From assembly GCA_015689645.1 (NCBI GenBank), contig WVSM01000002.1, positions 248,001-312,000 of the forward strand: a stretch of DNA of 64,000 bases, written 5' to 3'. The stretch's first letter is position 1; each line of letters opens with the position of its first letter. The position numbers and the translations under genes are program-made. Shown piece by piece: positions 46,292-56,221 of the stretch. Source of the DNA: Rhodobacterales bacterium HKCCE4037 (GTDB lineage: Bacteria; Pseudomonadota; Alphaproteobacteria; Rhodobacterales; Rhodobacteraceae). The notes beneath the pieces are model-generated. The model was not told where the DNA came from, did not search any database, and was given only the letters and a program-made list of their open reading frames with translations.

Positions 46292-46846
46292 ATGATCCGG
46301 ACCGTCCCGCGCTGGCTGATCTATTCGGTCCTGATCTTTCAGGTCGTCAGTTCGACCGTCTTCCTGTCCAGCCTGTGGGGCGATGTCCTTTATATCCGTA
46401 CACGACCGCTTCCCTACGTGGTCGAGGAAATCACGCAGATCCTTGCGAGCGTCGGGTTGATCCTGGGGCCGATCATGACGGTCCTGTTCATTCGCCGCAG
46501 CCAGGCCGTGATCCGGCGCCTGGACCAGCAGATCGGCGCGGTGTCCGGAGGGTTCGAGGCGCAGGTCCATGATCTGTTCCGCGATTGGGGCCTGTCGCAA
46601 TCCGAACAGGAAATCACGATCTATGCGATGAAGGGCTTTTCGAACGCCGAGATTGGCGCGCTGCGCGGCACGTCGGTCGCGACCGTCAAGAGCCAGATGA
46701 ACGCGATCTACCGCAAATCCGAATTCGCGAACCGGCAGCAGTTGATTGCGTTCATGGTCGAGGAATTGCTGGATGGTGTCGACGTACCGGGCAACCAGCC
46801 GGTGCCGGAGGAGAGTTTGCGGAACATCGGGCTTGCGGCGGAATAG
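46292..46846 (+). CDS. Membrane-anchored LuxR-type transcriptional regulator
   Basis: 184 residues. Two N-terminal hydrophobic segments (about 7-27 and 45-70) anchor the protein; the C-terminal LuxR helix-turn-helix is LSQSEQEITIYAMKGFSNAEIGALRGTSVATVKSQMNAIYRKSEFANRQQLIAFM at about 110-165. A regulator held in the membrane can sense the envelope directly; a link with the adjacent PepSY-like protein is plausible. Start: ATG at 46292 with GGGGAG in front is preferred to the one at 46247. Confidence 0.85.
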   Translation: MIRTVPRWLIYSVLIFQVVSSTVFLSSLWGDVLYIRTRPLPYVVEEITQILASVGLILGPIMTVLFIRRSQAVIRRLDQQIGAVSGGFEAQVHDLFRDWGLSQSEQEITIYAMKGFSNAEIGALRGTSVATVKSQMNAIYRKSEFANRQQLIAFMVEELLDGVDVPGNQPVPEESLRNIGLAAE

Positions 46847-46860
46847 TCCGAACTTGCAAG

Positions 46861-47373
46861 TCAGATCGCATCCAGCATCTTCGTAATTGCCACGATGGTG
46901 TTCCAGTTCCGCGCGGTGATCGGCCGAGCTGCAAGACGGTCGGATTTCTCGGCAAACTTCGAACGGCCGATTCCGTCAGGGGCATGGAGCCACAGGACAC
47001 GGTATTGGCTCGCGAGGCGCTCGTTCTCCGCGAGAAACGGCAGCATCGCGTCGGTGTCGATCGGGTCGCCAGCATGGAAGAAGCCGTGGACGGCCTTGGG
47101 CACATCGACCGGGAAAGGGTTCGTTGCGACAACCCTGCGCCAGGTTGCGCCGGTGAACGCGTGAATCTCGCGCCGGAAGCCGTAGGCCTGCTCGATCCGG
47201 TCGGCGAGGGCGTCCGTGTCGATGGTCACCGGGCAGACGGCGTTGCCGGACTGGATGTAGGTCCTGGCCCCGCCCGCGCCCAATTCATCCAGCAGCGTCC
47301 GCAACTCGGCCATCGGCAGCTTGCCATGTCCACCGACATTGATCCCCCGCAGGAGGAGGACCTGGGCGCTCAT
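46861..47373 (-). CDS. DUF1697 family protein
   Basis: 170 residues. VLLLRGINVGGHGKLPMAELRTLLDELGAGGARTYIQSGNAV and the later FAEKSDRLAARPITARNWNTI are the conserved blocks of DUF1697. The function is unknown. Its start codon overlaps the recF stop (47370-47373), so it is the last gene of the dnaA-dnaN-recF operon here. The membrane regulator gene is convergent, 14 nt away. Confidence 0.87.
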   Translation of the reverse strand: MSAQVLLLRGINVGGHGKLPMAELRTLLDELGAGGARTYIQSGNAVCPVTIDTDALADRIEQAYGFRREIHAFTGATWRRVVATNPFPVDVPKAVHGFFHAGDPIDTDAMLPFLAENERLASQYRVLWLHAPDGIGRSKFAEKSDRLAARPITARNWNTIVAITKMLDAI

Positions 47374-48467
47374 GCCTCGGCGACGGCGCTTTCGCCGCGC
47401 TCTTCGGTCACTGCGAAATGCTGGGCGCGGTCGCCGAGTTCGACGAACAGCTCCGGCCCCGTGCCTGTCATCCACGCCTGCGCCTCCAGCGCGCAGATCT
47501 CGTCGAAGAGTGCGGCGCGACGGTTCGCGTCGAGGTGGGCGGCGACTTCGTCGAGCAGGACCAGCGGCGCGGCGCCCGTCTCGGCCTTCAGCGCGCGGGC
47601 ATTGGCGAGGATCAGGGAGATCAGCAACGCCTTCTGCTCGCCGGTGGAACATTGCTTCGCCGCCACGCCCTTGTCACGGTAGATCGCGACCATGTCGGCG
47701 CGGTGCGGGCCCACGAGGGTGCGGCCGGCGGCCATGTCGCGGGGGCGGGAGTCGGCGAAGGCGGTCTCGAACTCGGCGGCGTCAGCGCAGGGCTGTTCGA
47801 CTTCGATCGACAGGTCGGCGGCGGGAAATGCCGTCGCGGCTCCGTCCTGCGCGGCGGCGATGCGGGCCAGCGCCGTGTCTCGTCCCGCGACAATCCGCAC
47901 GGCGGCCTCGGCCATCTGGCCTTCCAGCGCGCGATACCAGGCGGGATCGCGGATATCGTCCTTCAGGAGCCTGTTCCGCTCGCGCATGGCCTTCTCGTAT
48001 GTCAGCACGGCCTCGGCATGATCGGGCAGGAAGCTCATGGTGATCCGGTCGAGGAACCTGCGGCGACCGTCCGCCCCTTCCAGCCAGAGCCTGTCCTGGG
48101 ACGGCACCAGCCAGACGATGCGCAACAGCCGGGCCAAGGCGACCTGTGGCGCGGTCTTCCCGTCGATCTGGGTGACGCGCGGCTGAGCCGGCTCTGCCGT
48201 CAGCGCGATGTCGTGGCCGACCCCGGGCCCTTCGATCCCGGCAGATACCTTCCAGCCGATGGCTTCGGGCCGCCGGATGATATCATCCGCCGCCGCGCGC
48301 CTGAGCCCACGCCCGGGCGACAGCAGTGAAACCGCTTCCATCAGGTTGGTCTTGCCGGCGCCGTTGGGTCCGAACAGCGCCACGGGCCGCCCGTCGAGGG
48401 CCAGCCGCGCCCGGCGGTGCGACCGGAAATGCGACAGGGCCAGAGACGCGACGAACACCTTGCTCAT
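47370..48467 (-). CDS. recF: DNA replication and repair protein RecF
   Basis: 365 residues. Walker A GPNGAGKTNLMEAVSLLSPGRGLRR at about residues 33-60 is followed by the long coiled region and the C-terminal ABC signature STGEQKALLISLILANA and Walker B LVLLDEVAAHLD. RecF loads RecA at single-strand gaps with RecO and RecR. It follows dnaN by 55 nt in the usual dnaA-dnaN-recF order. Confidence 0.94.
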   Translation of the reverse strand: MSKVFVASLALSHFRSHRRARLALDGRPVALFGPNGAGKTNLMEAVSLLSPGRGLRRAAADDIIRRPEAIGWKVSAGIEGPGVGHDIALTAEPAQPRVTQIDGKTAPQVALARLLRIVWLVPSQDRLWLEGADGRRRFLDRITMSFLPDHAEAVLTYEKAMRERNRLLKDDIRDPAWYRALEGQMAEAAVRIVAGRDTALARIAAAQDGAATAFPAADLSIEVEQPCADAAEFETAFADSRPRDMAAGRTLVGPHRADMVAIYRDKGVAAKQCSTGEQKALLISLILANARALKAETGAAPLVLLDEVAAHLDANRRAALFDEICALEAQAWMTGTGPELFVELGDRAQHFAVTEERGESAVAEA

Positions 48468-48522
48468 CGCGGCCTCCTTTCATCTTGCCAGAAAAACTCC
48501 CGCCGGAGGCTCCCGCCGCCGA

Positions 48523-49641
48523 TCACACGCGCATCGGCATGACGACGTAGATCGCGCTTTCGTCATTGCCTTCGCGCATCAGCGTCGGCTCGGCGGGGGA
48601 GGAGAACATGAACACCGCGTTCTCGCGGTCAACCTGGCTGGCGATTTCCAGCAGGTATTTCGCGTTGAAACCGATCTCGAGCTTCTCGTCGCCATAGGCC
48701 ACGGCCAGTTCTTCCTCGGCATTGCCGGCGTCGGGCGCATTGACCGACAGGATCAGGCGATCCTCGTCGAGCGCCATCTTCACCGCGCGGGAGCGTTCGG
48801 ACGACACGGTTGCGACGCGATCGACGGCCTTTGCGAAATCGCCGGCGTCCACTTCCATCCGGCGGGTGTTGCCCATCGGGATCACGCGGGAATAATCGGG
48901 GAAGGTGCCGTCGATCACCTTGGAGGTCAGGGTGATGTCGGGCGCGGCGAAGCGGATCTTGGTCTCGGACACGGAGACGGCGATCTGGGTGTCGTCGTCT
49001 TCCAGCAGCTTGCGCAGCTCTCCCACCGTTTTGCGGGGGACGATCACGCCGGGCATGGTCTCGGCGCCGTCGGGCAGGTCGGTGTCGATGCGCGCAAGGC
49101 GGTGACCATCGGTGGCCACGGCGCGCAGGACCTTGCCGTTCTCGCTGTCCGCGACGTGGAAATAGACCCCGTTCAGGTAGTAGCGCGTCTCTTCCGTGGA
49201 AATCGCGAATTTCGACTTGTCGAAGAGGCGGCGCAGAACCGGTGCGGTGGACGTGAAATTCGCCGCGTATTCGGTCGACGCCATGACCGGGAAATCTTCG
49301 CGCGGCAGGGTGGCCAGCTGGAAGGACGAGCGCCCGGCCTCGATGGTGAGTCGACCGGCGGTGCTGTCCTCGGTCAGGTTGACCAGTGCGCCGTCCGGCA
49401 GCTTGCGGACAATCTCATGGAAGGTTACGGCGTTGACCGTGGTGGCACCGGCGCGTTCGACCTGTGCAACCGCCTTGTCGACCACCTCGATATCGAGATC
49501 GGTGGCGCGGAACGAAACGCTTTCGCCTTCCGCCTCGATCAGCACGTTGGCGAGGATCGGAATGGTGTTCCGCCGTTCCACGACCGATTGCGCCTGAGAG
49601 ACCGCGCGCAGAAGTGTGGCGCGTTCGATGGAAAGCTTCAT
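48523..49641 (-). CDS. dnaN: DNA polymerase III subunit beta (sliding clamp)
   Basis: 372 residues, the normal length. Start ATG at 49639-49641 begins MKLSIERATLLRAVSQAQSVVERRNTIPILANVLIEA. ATDGHRLARI and the C-terminal IYVVMPMRV are the clamp's conserved blocks. It forms a ring on DNA that tethers polymerase III. It lies 115 nt downstream of dnaA. Confidence 0.97.
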   Translation of the reverse strand: MKLSIERATLLRAVSQAQSVVERRNTIPILANVLIEAEGESVSFRATDLDIEVVDKAVAQVERAGATTVNAVTFHEIVRKLPDGALVNLTEDSTAGRLTIEAGRSSFQLATLPREDFPVMASTEYAANFTSTAPVLRRLFDKSKFAISTEETRYYLNGVYFHVADSENGKVLRAVATDGHRLARIDTDLPDGAETMPGVIVPRKTVGELRKLLEDDDTQIAVSVSETKIRFAAPDITLTSKVIDGTFPDYSRVIPMGNTRRMEVDAGDFAKAVDRVATVSSERSRAVKMALDEDRLILSVNAPDAGNAEEELAVAYGDEKLEIGFNAKYLLEIASQVDRENAVFMFSSPAEPTLMREGNDESAIYVVMPMRV

Positions 49642-49756
49642 GTCCCTGTCTCCGACAGATGGCGGGGCCGCGAGATTGTCCCGGACCCCAACCATAAGCA
49701 AGGTGTTTTGTGCAGAATTCGCTGGCTACGCGCGTGGGGTCAACCCCCGGCGCGCG

Positions 49757-51211
49757 TCAGGCCTCCAACATGCGGCGCAGAAGTTCCGCATCTTCGGCGA
49801 TCTGGCTGTCGACCTGCATCAGCTCTTCGATCTTGCGCACGCCGTAAAGGATCGTGGTGTGATCGCGGCCACCGAACTTCTTGCCGATTTCGGGCAGGGA
49901 ACGGGTGGTCAGCCTTTTGCAAAGAAACATGGCCATCTGACGCGGCCTCGCGATGGCACGCTGGCGGTTCTGGCTGATGATGTCGACCTGGCGGATCTTG
50001 TAGTAGTCGCAGACCTTGCGCAGGATCTCGTCCATCGTGACCTTGCGGTCCGACGCGCGGAGGATATCGGCGAGGTTGTCGCGGGCGAAATCCTCGGTCA
50101 CTTCGCGGCCCACCAGATCGCCGGTGGCGAAGAGGCGGTTCAAGGCACCTTCAAGCTCGCGGATGTTCGAGGCGATCTTGCGGGCGAGGAATTCCAGCAC
50201 CCCGTCGGCGAAGCGGACATGCGGGTATTTCTGGCCGAGGATACCGGCCTTGTGCTGAAGAACGCTCAGGCGCAACTCGTAATCGGTCGGATGGATGTCC
50301 ACGACGAGGCCGCTTTGCAGGCGCGAGGCGATCCGGCCGTCAAGCTCTTCCATGTCGACGGGCGCGCGGTCGCCGGAAATGACGATCTGCTTGCCCATCT
50401 CGACCAAGGCGTTGAACGTGTGGAAGAATTCCTGCTGGGTGGAGCGTTTGCCGGCGATGAACTGGACGTCATCGACCATCAGAACGTCGACGTTGCGGAA
50501 GGTTTCCTTGAAGTCGAAGGTGTTCTGTTCGCGCAGGGCCCGCACGAAGAGGTGCATGAACTGCTCGGCCGAGAGATACAGGATGCGCGCGTCCGGGAAC
50601 CTCTCCTGCAGGTCCCATGCGATGGCGTGCATCAGGTGGGTCTTGCCGAGGCCGACGCCGCCATAAAGAAACAGCGGATTGAAGGTGACATCGAGCGTCT
50701 CAGCAACGCGGCGGGCGGCTGCATGGGCGAGTTCGTTCGGTTTTCCGACGACGAAATTCGCAAACGTCAGGCCGGTATTCAGCTTGGTCCCGGGCAGATC
50801 AGCTGCCTTGGCGGTGCTGGCAGGCTGAGGTGCGGGTGCGGGCTGGACGGGCGTCGGGGCGGAAACGGCAGGAGCGGCAGCGGCGGCAACGGTTTCGGTC
50901 ACGGGCCGCGGTTGCGGCGCAGGCGCAGGCGCAGGGGCGGAGGTGTTGGCCGCGACGGATGGATTCGTGCTGGGACCAACGGCGAATTCCACGCGATCGG
51001 CGCCGACGCCGTGCGACACGAGATGGCGCAGGATCAGATCGCCGAAATTGTTCGAAACCCAGGAGCCGATGAAGCTGGTCGGTACGTTGAAATGAACGGT
51101 CCGTTCATCCACGCGATTGAAAGAAATCGGCTCGATCCAGGCGGAGAAGTTGTTCTTTCCGACCGCCTGAAGCAATTCCGCGCGCACCTGGCCCCATGTT
51201 TCGTTCGTCAT
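49757..51211 (-). CDS. dnaA: Chromosomal replication initiator protein DnaA
   Basis: 484 residues. Domain I (1-80), an Ala/Pro-rich linker (about 85-135), then the AAA+ domain with Walker A GGVGLGKTH (184-192) and Walker B VDVLMVDDVQFI, and domain IV with the box-binding GGRDHTTILYGVRKIEEL. DnaA opens the replication origin. Start ATG at 51209-51211. No cluster of DnaA boxes was found beside it, so oriC is probably elsewhere. Confidence 0.97.
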   Translation of the reverse strand: MTNETWGQVRAELLQAVGKNNFSAWIEPISFNRVDERTVHFNVPTSFIGSWVSNNFGDLILRHLVSHGVGADRVEFAVGPSTNPSVAANTSAPAPAPAPQPRPVTETVAAAAAPAVSAPTPVQPAPAPQPASTAKAADLPGTKLNTGLTFANFVVGKPNELAHAAARRVAETLDVTFNPLFLYGGVGLGKTHLMHAIAWDLQERFPDARILYLSAEQFMHLFVRALREQNTFDFKETFRNVDVLMVDDVQFIAGKRSTQQEFFHTFNALVEMGKQIVISGDRAPVDMEELDGRIASRLQSGLVVDIHPTDYELRLSVLQHKAGILGQKYPHVRFADGVLEFLARKIASNIRELEGALNRLFATGDLVGREVTEDFARDNLADILRASDRKVTMDEILRKVCDYYKIRQVDIISQNRQRAIARPRQMAMFLCKRLTTRSLPEIGKKFGGRDHTTILYGVRKIEELMQVDSQIAEDAELLRRMLEA

Positions 51212-51687
51212 TCCCTCATCCAGTCCTTCTTTTTGTGTCCGGGCGTCCGCTGCGCCCGGCCTGTTTCCATTTTTTCCGCCAGCGCGCTGCCCAGTGGGTT
51301 TCCCACACACCTCCATTGCCCGCTGGGATCCCAACGGAAGTCGGTGTTGTTCGCGCTTTGAGTACAAGCGGGCTGATGTTGGCGACGCGGTCAAAAATCA
51401 TGGACGTATCCCGAAAAGGATTACGACGTGATTCCCAACACTCCCTTTCCAAGGCTTCGATCCTGTCCGATCGGAGCGGGTGGGATGCTGTCCATCATCC
51501 GTACCGCCTGAGCCTTGAACCGAGGCTTGCGCCCCTCATCCGCCCCCCAGGCGTCTGACTCGCCAGAGGAAGGTATCGGGAGTCGCGTAGCCCTCGCAAC
51601 ATCTCTTCGCGCTTGACTCTGCACCTTTCGAATATCGAATCTCTCTGGCCCGAATAGAGCCTTGTCAGCGCAGGGATTTTCGAAAAC
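51212..51687 (-). promoter_or_regulatory. Long dnaA leader/promoter region
   Basis: The 531 nt between dnaA and rpsT hold no gene that I can support. There is a small palindrome TGGGATCCCA at 51324-51333 and the rpsT terminator at its far end. No DnaA-box cluster (TTATCCACA) is visible, so I do not call an origin. Confidence 0.5.
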
Positions 51688-51716
51688 AAAAAAGGCGCTC
51701 CGATGGCGGAGCGCCT
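51688..51716 (-). terminator. rpsT terminator
   Basis: On the minus strand GGCGCTCCG-ccat-CGGAGCGCC, nine perfect pairs, followed by TTTTTT. It lies 27 nt after the rpsT stop. Confidence 0.92.
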
Positions 51717-51742
51717 TCAAAACAAGGGCCGTGTGGGGGCGA

Positions 51743-52009
51743 TTATGCGCCCATGCCTTTCACGCGGGACGCGAGACGCGACATTTTCCGCGACGCGGTG
51801 TTCTTGTGCAACACCCCCTTGGTGACCCCGCGCATCAGTTCGGGCTGGGCCTCTTTCAGGGCTGCGGCTGCGGCGGTCTGATCGCCGGAAGCGATGGCTT
51901 CCTCGACCTTGCGGAGGTAGGTGCGGATACGTGAACGGCGGGCTTTGTTGACGGCAAAACGACGCTCGTTCTGGCGGGCGCGTTTCTTTGCCTGGGGCGA
52001 ATTTGCCAT
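51743..52009 (-). CDS. rpsT: 30S ribosomal protein S20
   Basis: 88 residues, very basic. [39 protein letters not shown] and the [23 protein letters not shown] end are the S20 signature. It binds 16S rRNA early in 30S assembly. It stands between the enoyl-CoA hydratase gene and dnaA, on the same strand, with its own terminator. Confidence 0.97.
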   Translation of the reverse strand: MANSPQAKKRARQNERRFAVNKARRSRIRTYLRKVEEAIASGDQTAAAAALKEAQPELMRGVTKGVLHKNTASRKMSRLASRVKGMGA

Positions 52010-52159
52010 GGTGTCTGATCCTTCGTCGGAACGGTTGCAACGGTTTACGCGCGGGAGAGTCCCGACCCCGGGTTCACTACCGGGCGAATCTGGCCGAAGC
52101 GGGCCTCACACGCATGTCTGGCGGGGCGTTTAAGCGAAAGGGGCGCCCCTGCCAACCCC

Positions 52160-52936
52160 TTACTTGTCGCGGAATTGCGCTTCGCGCTTCTCGATGAAGG
52201 CGGCCATGCCCTCCGATTGATCCTCGGTGGCGAAGAGTGCGTGGAACAGGCGGCGTTCGTGCAGCAGGCCCTCCGAAAGGCTGACTTCCTCGGCGCGGTT
52301 CACGGCCTCTTTCGCGTACATGGTGGCGATCATGGATTTCTCGGCGATCTTGGCGGCAGCGGCCATCGCCTCTTCCATCAGCTTCTTGGCGGGAACGACG
52401 CGACTGACAAGCCCCGCACGCTCGGCCTCTTCGGCGGCCATGAAGCGGCCGGTCAGATGCATTTCCATCGACTTGGACTTGCCCACGAGGCGGGTCAGGC
52501 GCTGGGTGCCGCCCATGCCGGCGATGACGCCGAGGTTGATTTCAGGCTGGCCAAATTTCGCGGTCTCGGAGGCGATGATGAAATCGCAGATCATCGCCAG
52601 TTCGCAGCCGCCGCCGAGCGCGTAGCCCGAAACGGCAGCGATGATCGGCTTGCGAATGCTCTCGATGCTGGCAGCCGCGGAGGCGAAAAGGTCCTCGTAG
52701 ACGACGTCGGTATAGGACTTCTCGGCCATCTCGGTGATGTCGGCCCCGGCGGCGAAGGCCTTCTCCGAGCCGGTGATGACGATGCAGCGCACCTTCTCGT
52801 TGGCATCGGCCTTCGACAAGGCGGTGCCGAGTTCGCCCAGAAGCTGCGTATTCAACGCATTGAGGGCGTCGGGGCGGTTCAACTTGATGAGGCAGATATG
52901 ATCTTCGATTTCGACGATCAGGGTCTCATAGGCCAT
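52160..52936 (-). CDS. Enoyl-CoA hydratase
   Basis: 258 residues. Oxyanion-hole and CoA motifs: [28 protein letters not shown] and [25 protein letters not shown], with the two catalytic Glu (in GGGCE and GQPE) present as in short-chain crotonases. It hydrates 2-enoyl-CoA in fatty acid beta-oxidation. Start ATG at 52934-52936. mutM is 66 nt upstream on the same strand. Confidence 0.94.
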   Translation of the reverse strand: MAYETLIVEIEDHICLIKLNRPDALNALNTQLLGELGTALSKADANEKVRCIVITGSEKAFAAGADITEMAEKSYTDVVYEDLFASAAASIESIRKPIIAAVSGYALGGGCELAMICDFIIASETAKFGQPEINLGVIAGMGGTQRLTRLVGKSKSMEMHLTGRFMAAEEAERAGLVSRVVPAKKLMEEAMAAAAKIAEKSMIATMYAKEAVNRAEEVSLSEGLLHERRLFHALFATEDQSEGMAAFIEKREAQFRDK

Positions 52937-53002
52937 GGACTTTGGTGCTCCGGCACTGGTGAAACGAAATTCGAGGCTTACCACCGGTTTCGCCGGGTTC
53001 AA

Positions 53003-53854
53003 CTACCTTTGACAGGCGGCGCAATAGAAACTCGACCTGCCGGATTGCACCTTTCGACGGATTTTCTGTTCACAATCTGGGGTTTGGCAGAGTTGCCCCT
53101 CGCGCCCATAGACCGAAAAACTGTGTTGAAAATATCCCAGTTCGCCATTTGCTTGCCGGTGATCGCGCAAAGACGAGCCACCGGCCTCGATCGCTTCGGC
53201 CAACACGTCGCGGATGATCGGAACCAGAGCGGCGACTCGGGCCGGGCCGATGCGACCCGCATGACGGAGCGGAGAGATGCCCGCCCGATAGAGCGCTTCG
53301 CAGACGTAGATATTGCCCAGGCCCGCGACGACGCGCTGATCCAGCAGGACGGATTTCACCGGGCTGCGCTTTCCGGCGAAGGCGGCGATCAGGTGCGACT
53401 CGTTGAAGGAATTCCCGAGGGGTTCGGGCCCAAGGCCCTTCAGCAGCCAGTGATCGTCTTGCGTGACCGTGTCCATCAGGTCCATCGCGCCGAAACGGCG
53501 GGCGTCGTTGAAGGTGATCCGCGCCCCGGCGTCGGTGTCGAGAACGACATGATCGTGTTTCGCGGGCATCGGGTGGTCGTGATGGAAAACGCCGAGCGGG
53601 TCGCCCGAGACGGTCATGCGCCCGGACATTCCGAGGTGGATCAGCAATGTCTCACCGGTATCGAGATCGGCAAGGATGTATTTCGACCGGCGGCGAAGAG
53701 CCGTGACCTTGGCGCCGGTCAGCCGTTCGGCCATGCGATCGGGGAACGGCCAGCGCAGATCGGGGCGATTGACCTGCGCCCGGGCGATACACGCCCCTTG
53801 AAGGGCAGGCAGCAAGCCGCGACGGACTGTCTCTACCTCTGGTAATTCGGGCAA
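53003..53854 (-). CDS. mutM: Formamidopyrimidine-DNA glycosylase
   Basis: 283 residues. [13 protein letters not shown] at the start gives the catalytic Pro2-Glu3, and the C-terminal zinc finger is [10 protein letters not shown][10 protein letters not shown]. [24 protein letters not shown] is the helix-two-turn-helix. It removes 8-oxoguanine and formamidopyrimidines. It is divergent from ubiE, with starts 90 nt apart. Confidence 0.96.
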   Translation of the reverse strand: MPELPEVETVRRGLLPALQGACIARAQVNRPDLRWPFPDRMAERLTGAKVTALRRRSKYILADLDTGETLLIHLGMSGRMTVSGDPLGVFHHDHPMPAKHDHVVLDTDAGARITFNDARRFGAMDLMDTVTQDDHWLLKGLGPEPLGNSFNESHLIAAFAGKRSPVKSVLLDQRVVAGLGNIYVCEALYRAGISPLRHAGRIGPARVAALVPIIRDVLAEAIEAGGSSLRDHRQANGELGYFQHSFSVYGREGQLCQTPDCEQKIRRKVQSGRSSFYCAACQR

Positions 53855-53944
53855 AACGGGCTTTCCTTACGTGGCGTGGTGGCGCGTTGCAGCCGTGCGG
53901 CTGGCCTCTATAAGAAGGGGCGCAAGGTTAAAAGGACAAGACCG

Positions 53945-54691
53945 ATGGCAGAGGACCGCAAGACCCATTTCGGCTACCAGGAGGTGGCCGAGGACCAGAA
54001 GGCCGGAATGGTCCACGGGGTCTTCACCAACGTCGCCTCGAAATACGATGTGATGAACGACGTGATGAGCGTCGGCATTCATCGGGTCTGGAAAGACGCG
54101 ATGATGGACTGGCTGGCGCCGCGTGACGGTCAGCGGCTTCTCGATGTGGCAGGCGGGACCGGCGACATCGCGTTCCGGTTCCTCAAGCGCGCGCCGGGGG
54201 CCCATGCGACGGTCTTCGACATGACGCAATCCATGCTCGATGAAGGTGCGAAACGCGCCGAGGCCGAGACGATGGCCGACAAGCTCGACTGGATCTGCGG
54301 TGACGCGATGGCGCTGCCCTTCGCCGACAACAGTTTCGACGTCTACACGATCAGTTTCGGGATCCGGAACGTGACACGGATCAACGAGGCGCTGTCGGAA
54401 GCCTACCGCGTGCTGCGGCCGGGTGGGCGGCTGATGGTGCTGGAGTTTTCGCAATTGCCCAATGACGGGCTGCAGAAGCTCTACGACCTTTACTCCTTCA
54501 ACGTGATCCCCCGGATGGGCCAGGTGATCGCGGGCGACCGGGATTCGTATCAGTATCTCGTCGAGTCGATCCGCAAGTTCCCCGATCAGGAGACTTTCGC
54601 TGGGATGATCCGTGAGGCCGGGTTCGAGCAGGTGAAATATCGCAACCTGTCCATGGGCATCGCGGCGCTGCATTCGGGCTGGAAGCTCTAA
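53945..54691 (+). CDS. ubiE: Ubiquinone/menaquinone C-methyltransferase UbiE
   Basis: 248 residues. [58 protein letters not shown] (SAM site) and [33 protein letters not shown] are the family blocks. It methylates the benzoquinone ring in ubiquinone synthesis. Start ATG at 53945 preceded by a short AAGG; the next gene, ubiB, begins directly after the stop. Confidence 0.97.
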   Translation: MAEDRKTHFGYQEVAEDQKAGMVHGVFTNVASKYDVMNDVMSVGIHRVWKDAMMDWLAPRDGQRLLDVAGGTGDIAFRFLKRAPGAHATVFDMTQSMLDEGAKRAEAETMADKLDWICGDAMALPFADNSFDVYTISFGIRNVTRINEALSEAYRVLRPGGRLMVLEFSQLPNDGLQKLYDLYSFNVIPRMGQVIAGDRDSYQYLVESIRKFPDQETFAGMIREAGFEQVKYRNLSMGIAALHSGWKL

Positions 54692-56221
54692 GTGCGCGGT
54701 CCTCACAACATCTGGCGGCTGGCGCGGACGGGTGCCACGTTCGAGCGCACGGGTGCAATGGGTGCGGTGCTGGAGGCGATGGACGCCCCGCGCGCGATCC
54801 GGGTGGCAGCGCGGATAGTCGGCTGGCCGTTGAAGTGGTTCGGACTGCGCGGCGACCCGACGATGCCACCGGTGCCGCGGGCGCTTCAGGCGCTGGGGCC
54901 TGCATACATCAAGTTCGGACAGATCCTGTCGACCCGGCCCGACGTGGTCGGCCCCGAGATGGCGCTTGAATTGCAGGTGTTGCAGGACAAGCTGCCGCCT
55001 TTCCCGACCGCTGACGCACGGCGCGTTGTGGAGGGCGAGATGGGGCAACCGCTGGAGACGCTGTTCTCGGACTTTTCCGAGCCCGTCGCCGCCGCGTCCA
55101 TCGCGCAGGTGCACCGGGCGAAGCTGGTGGACGGCGGTCGCGATGTGGCGGTGAAGATCCTCCGCCCGGGGATCGACCGCGCCTTCCGCAAGGATGTGGA
55201 TGCCTTTCACCTCATGGCGACTTTGATCGAGACGCTGTCGCCGTCGTCCCGCCGGTTGCGCCCGCGCGACGTGATCGACCATTTCGAAGGGGTCGTTCTG
55301 CAGGAGCTGGACCTGCGCATCGAGGCTGCCGCCGCCGGCGAGTTCTACGCCAATACCGCCAATGACGACGGCTTCGTCGTCCCGCAGGTCGAATGGGGCC
55401 TGTCGTCGCGCCGGATGATGGTGCTGGGTTGGGCCGAGGGCATCCCGCTGAGTGATCTGGGGGCGATCACGGCGGCTGGCCACGACAAGGCGGCGCTGGC
55501 GCGCACCGCGTTGCAGATGTTCCTGCGCCATGCCCTGCGCGACGGCTATTTTCACGCCGACATGCACCAGGGGAACCTGAAGGTCGCGCCGAATGGCGAT
55601 CTAGTGGCGCTGGATTTCGGCATCATGGGCCGGCTCGATGAATACACGCGCCGGGTTTATGCGGAGATCCTGATGGGGTTTATCCGCAAGGATTACCGGC
55701 GTGTCGCCGAGGTGCATTTCGAAGCCGGATACGTGCCGCAGGATCGCGATATCGACGAATTCGCGCAGGCGCTTCGGTCCGTAGGTGAGCCGATTTTCGG
55801 AATGGAAGCGTCCAAGATCTCGATGGGTCGGCTGCTGGCGTTCCTGTTCGAAGTTACGGAGCGCTTCGGGATGGAAACGCGGACCGAGTTGATCCTGTTG
55901 CAGCGCACCATGGTTGTGGTCGAGGGAGTGGGACGGTCCCTTGACCCGGACCTGAACATCTGGGCCGCGGCGCGCCCGGTGGTCGAGGATTATATCGCGA
56001 CCAATATCGGCCCGCAGGCGGTCGTGCGTGACCTCTGGCGGACGGCCGTGGTTCTGTCGCGCTTTGGCCCGCGCCTGCCGCAACTGGCCGAGGCGGCGCT
56101 GATCGCGCAGCGGCATCAGGAGCGTCCGAAGCGGGAAAGCCGCACGGCGGAGCGTCTGGCCATCGGTTTCGGCGGTTTGGCCCTGGGTCTTGCGGTGGCC
56201 CTTGTCTGGACAGCCTTCTGA
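54692..56221 (+). CDS. ubiB: Ubiquinone biosynthesis kinase-like protein UbiB
   Basis: 509 residues from a GTG codon that follows the ubiE stop at once. The KFGQILSTRPDVVGPEM block, VAVKILRPG, LDLRIEAAAAGEF and YFHADMHQGNLKV, DFGIMGRL mark the atypical ABC1/ADCK kinase family; two C-terminal hydrophobic helices anchor it to the membrane. UbiB proteins support ubiquinone synthesis. ubiE-ubiB is a standard operon. It is convergent with flgD (stops adjacent). Confidence 0.95.
   Translation: MRGPHNIWRLARTGATFERTGAMGAVLEAMDAPRAIRVAARIVGWPLKWFGLRGDPTMPPVPRALQALGPAYIKFGQILSTRPDVVGPEMALELQVLQDKLPPFPTADARRVVEGEMGQPLETLFSDFSEPVAAASIAQVHRAKLVDGGRDVAVKILRPGIDRAFRKDVDAFHLMATLIETLSPSSRRLRPRDVIDHFEGVVLQELDLRIEAAAAGEFYANTANDDGFVVPQVEWGLSSRRMMVLGWAEGIPLSDLGAITAAGHDKAALARTALQMFLRHALRDGYFHADMHQGNLKVAPNGDLVALDFGIMGRLDEYTRRVYAEILMGFIRKDYRRVAEVHFEAGYVPQDRDIDEFAQALRSVGEPIFGMEASKISMGRLLAFLFEVTERFGMETRTELILLQRTMVVVEGVGRSLDPDLNIWAAARPVVEDYIATNIGPQAVVRDLWRTAVVLSRFGPRLPQLAEAALIAQRHQERPKRESRTAERLAIGFGGLALGLAVALVWTAF

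Noticed and set aside
51212-51687. Candidate origin of replication beside dnaA
   Set aside because: No repeated DnaA boxes or AT-rich unwinding element could be seen.
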